Source of the DNA: Candidatus Marinamargulisbacteria bacterium
GTDB taxonomy: Bacteria; Margulisbacteria; Marinamargulisbacteria; UBA817
Reading direction: 5' to 3'
DNA: 19,557 nt
NCBI GenBank assembly: GCA_023262965.1
Contig: JALQXX010000028.1
Coordinates: 1 to 19,557 of the forward strand
In this document: positions 17,860 to 19,557 of the stretch, piece by piece
How positions within the stretch are numbered: position 1 is the stretch's first letter
How the letters are laid out: every line of letters begins with the position of its first letter
Notes under the pieces: model-generated
Database searches by the model: none
What the model was told of the DNA's origin: nothing
The model's input: only the letters and a program-made list of their open reading frames with translations
Position numbers and translations under genes: made by a program

Positions 17860-18852
17860 ATGACAATTATTGGTCAGATAAACGAAGAAATTAACTGCGA
17901 CCCCACCCACTCTACCCTAGAAAAAAATGCTTTCACAGATGTCTCCGTTAGCGAAGCCGCCACAATGCCATCGATCGAATCATCGTTGTATGATAATTAT
18001 GTTGCAGGTGAATCATCGTTTACTGATGACGCTGTCAAAATGTATTTAAAAGAAATTGGTAAAGCCAAACTTCTCACCAAGGCGGAGGAATTGGACGTTG
18101 CTAAGCGTATGAGCGAGGGCTGTTTGGATAGCAAAAAAGTGCTAACGATTTGCAATTTACGATTGGTGGTTAGTATTGCTAAAAAATATACGGGGCGAGG
18201 GATTTTGTTCCTGGATTTAATTCAGGAGGGCAATCAAGGGTTGATACGTGCTGTTGAAAAATTTGATTATGCCAAAGGGTACAAGTTTAGTACCTATGCG
18301 ACATGGTGGATTCGGCAAGCCATTACACGAGCTATTTCCGATCAAGCGCGTACAATACGTGTGCCAGTGCACATGGTTGAAACAATCAATCGCATTCGAA
18401 AAGCGGCTCGGGAATTAATGCAGGAACTCGGATGTAAGCCATCCGAAGAAGAAATTGCGAGCTATACTGGAATGAAATTAAATAAGGTTCAAGAAATTAT
18501 TTCTATTTCACAGATTCCCTTGTCATTGGAGACGCCGGTGGGCGAAGAGGATGGCCATTATTTAGCGGATTTTGTGGAAGACACAACAATGGAGGCCCCC
18601 GATACGGTTATTGCAAAAGCCAATATTCGGGATGGGATAAATGCGATTTTGAACGAGCTTACTGAGCGCGAAGCGCGTGTTATTCGACTTCGGTTTGGTA
18701 TGGATGATGGTAAGGCGCGGACTTTGGAGGAAGTCGGGAATTTATTTGATGTCACGCGTGAGCGCATCCGTCAAATCGAGGCAAAGGCTTTGCGCAAGTT
18801 GCGGCATCCCAATCGCATAAAAAAATTACAAGAATATGGATTGAGGCCTTAA
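17860..18852 (+). CDS. rpoD: Primary-type sigma-70 factor, short form
   Basis: I chose the ATG at 17860, because GAGG at 17851-17854 is a well-placed ribosome-binding site and a GTG at 17854 would overlap it. The product has 330 residues. Region 1.2 ([18 protein letters not shown], near residue 55) is followed at once by region 2 ([12 protein letters not shown], then [20 protein letters not shown] from residue 118, and [13 protein letters not shown]). Region 3 ([16 protein letters not shown]) and region 4 ([18 protein letters not shown], helix-turn-helix [17 protein letters not shown], residues 288-314) complete it. The motifs are those of housekeeping sigma factors that read -35 TTGACA and -10 TATAAT. 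Region 1.1 and the non-conserved insert are essentially missing. It could be a group 2 sigma, but the position after dnaG favours the primary one. Confidence 0.93.
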   Translation: MTIIGQINEEINCDPTHSTLEKNAFTDVSVSEAATMPSIESSLYDNYVAGESSFTDDAVKMYLKEIGKAKLLTKAEELDVAKRMSEGCLDSKKVLTICNLRLVVSIAKKYTGRGILFLDLIQEGNQGLIRAVEKFDYAKGYKFSTYATWWIRQAITRAISDQARTIRVPVHMVETINRIRKAARELMQELGCKPSEEEIASYTGMKLNKVQEIISISQIPLSLETPVGEEDGHYLADFVEDTTMEAPDTVIAKANIRDGINAILNELTEREARVIRLRFGMDDGKARTLEEVGNLFDVTRERIRQIEAKALRKLRHPNRIKKLQEYGLRP

Positions 18853-18865
18853 ACGTTCGATTTGG

Positions 18866-18901
18866 TACGAATGTCGCATAGAAATTCGTATGACCGTTTT
18901 T
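18866..18901 (+). terminator. Weak candidate terminator after the sigma gene
   Basis: A 7-bp stem (TACGAAT/ATTCGTA) with an 11-base loop, then six bases and five T residues. The gap between stem and T-run makes it non-canonical. Confidence 0.25.
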
Positions 18902-19074
18902 AGAGGGGGGGGCTTAAATATACACGGTTGGTATGAAGGCCGATTGGTCTAGGTGTAGTCAAATAGGGGGGCTGTATACGTGAAAGTCAATCCTAATTTT
19001 AAAAAATAATATTTTTTTTGGTGATCTGTGTCGGATTCAAGACCATTCGAAAGAACCTCAGTGTCAAATCGGAT

Positions 19075-19103
19075 TTGAAAAATGGCTCGAATTCCGCTAT
19101 ATT
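19075..19103 (+). promoter_or_regulatory. Promoter of the tRNA gene
   Basis: TTGAAA (19075-19080), exactly 17 bases, TATATT (19098-19103). The expected start near 19110 is one or two bases before the mature tRNA 5' end at 19112. Confidence 0.7.
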
Positions 19104-19111
19104 TGTTTTTG

Positions 19112-19188
19112 GGGCCCATAGCTCAGTTGGTTAGAGCGTCCGGCTCATAACCGGCAGGTCCTAGGTTCAAGCCCTAGTGGGCCCACCA
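19112..19188 (+). tRNA. tRNA with CAU anticodon, probably tRNA-Ile2 (lysidine)
   Basis: A full cloverleaf of 77 bases including an encoded CCA. Acceptor stem GGGCCCA/TGGGCCC, D arm GCTC/GAGC, anticodon loop CTCATAA with CAT at 19146-19148, T arm CTAGG/CCTAG with TTCAAGC loop, discriminator A. A CAU anticodon means elongator Met, initiator Met or Ile2. The initiator is unlikely because 1:72 is a G-C pair and the three G-C pairs of the initiator anticodon stem are absent. C4-G69 and C5-G68 in the acceptor stem are known determinants for the lysidine synthase TilS in E. coli, which favours Ile2. The first anticodon-stem pair is a T27-C43 mismatch. Confidence 0.93.
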
Positions 19189-19275
19189 AAATTTCGGTGA
19201 ATTTCGCGAGATCTGGCGTTTTCGATCCGGTCACAGACAAAAGTCTGCTCCCTCCTCGAGAAACACCATATCTCA
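19189..19275. other. Short spacer between tRNA and repeat ORF
   Basis: A small hairpin CAGAC-aaaa-GTCTG (19232-19246 region) separates the convergent tRNA and minus-strand ORF. It has no T-run. Nothing else is visible. Confidence 0.35.
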
Positions 19276-19557
19276 TCAAAATTCACTCGAAATTTTACCC
19301 AACATCAACCCGATACCCAGCATCAACGCGTAATTCAACATCAACCCGATACCCAGCATCAACGCGATACCCAACATCAAGGCGTAATCCAGCATCAAGG
19401 CGTAATTCAACATCAAGGCGTAATTCAACATCAATGCGATACCCAGCATCAACGCGATACCCAACATCAAGGCGTAATCCAGCATCAAGGCGTAATCCAG
19501 CATCAAGGCGTAATTCAACATCAATGCGGTACCCAACATCAATGCGATACCCAACAT
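19276..19557 (-). CDS. Hydrophobic hexapeptide-repeat protein (5' partial)
   Basis: The frame is open at the right edge and ends with TGA at 19276-19278. About 15 tandem hexapeptides of the form ML[GND][IYT][AG]L are followed by a short tail GKISSEF. It is encoded by the 18-bp DNA repeat. Of three open frames across the repeat, this one has the most synonymous variation: the TTG/CTG change keeps Leu, and GCG/GCC/GCA keep Ala, which favours real translation on this strand. The residue pairs covary as GI, NY or DY. No known family is recognised. It may be membrane-associated or a solenoid. Only the C-terminal end is in the window. Confidence 0.45.
   Translation of the reverse strand: MLGIALMLGTALMLNYALMLDYALMLDYALMLGIALMLGIALMLNYALMLNYALMLDYALMLGIALMLGIGLMLNYALMLGIGLMLGKISSEF
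19298..19557. repeat. 18-bp tandem repeat (minisatellite), at least 14.4 copies
   Basis: Units such as CCCAACATCAATGCGATA and TTCAACATCAAGGCGTAA repeat without gaps to the window edge. The core CA(A/G)CATCAA is invariant. There is a higher-order period of 90 bp: units 4-8 (19352-19441) and 9-13 (19442-19531) differ at only three positions. Confidence 0.97.

Larger units (their letters stand above)
18853..19111. other. Intergenic stretch between sigma gene and tRNA
   Basis: No gene is visible here. It contains a weak inverted repeat, TACGAAT/ATTCGTA (18866-18872 and 18884-18890), with TTTTT at 18897-18901, a poor terminator candidate for the sigma operon. There are G-tracts of eight (18905-18912) and six (18966-18971), and an A/T palindrome AAAAAATA-A-TATTTTTT at 19001-19017. 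A minus-strand element at 18975-18991 resembles 15413-15430. Confidence 0.5.

Noticed and set aside
19298-19557. CRISPR array
   Set aside because: The 18-bp units are directly adjacent with no unique spacers, so it is a plain tandem repeat.

Overview
The window comes from a diderm (Gram-negative type) bacterium of moderate GC content. A complete type I secretion apparatus with a TolC-like outer-membrane protein requires two membranes. I cannot name the taxon from sequence alone. The sigma-70 gene is short (about 330 codons) and lacks the long non-conserved region between regions 1.2 and 2 that is usual in proteobacterial RpoD. That argues mildly against a typical proteobacterium, although dnaG followed by the primary sigma gene is a widespread order.

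Region 1 (3-14577, all + strand) is a type I secretion locus. It starts inside a giant RTX protein of at least 3,074 residues that is open at the left edge. Its modules are Ca-binding nonapeptide arrays, a hydrophobic helical segment, two Ala-rich coiled coils that bracket an eight-repeat VCBS/FG-GAP section plus further propeller-like blades, cadherin-like domains, and a C-terminal RTX block ending in a classic type I export tail. It is followed by a TolC-family outer-membrane protein, a PrtD-type ABC exporter without a C39 peptidase domain, an HlyD/PrtE-type adaptor, a 48-residue lipoprotein and a six-cysteine exported protein. The exporter type fits the substrate: uncleaved, with a C-terminal signal. 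The two small genes at the end are not standard type I parts and may be accessory factors. Within the RTX gene a segment of about 200 bp (5430-5640) is only about 20% GC, carries hairpins, keeps the frame, and lies just before the only two cysteines of the protein. It looks like an in-frame foreign insertion.

Region 2 (14578-16180) holds a lone GT-A glycosyltransferase with its own promoter, an AT-richer stretch with a strong -35 element and a hairpin, a possible minus-strand gene of unknown function, and a small ribbon-helix-helix-like ORF that overlaps the start of dnaG.

Region 3 (16173-18852) is housekeeping: DNA primase and the primary-type sigma factor, 7 bp apart.

Region 4 (18853-19557) holds an intergenic stretch with G-tracts, a tRNA with a CAU anticodon (probably the lysidine tRNA-Ile2) with a well-placed promoter, and an 18-bp tandem repeat that runs off the right edge. 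On the minus strand the repeat encodes a hydrophobic hexapeptide repeat.
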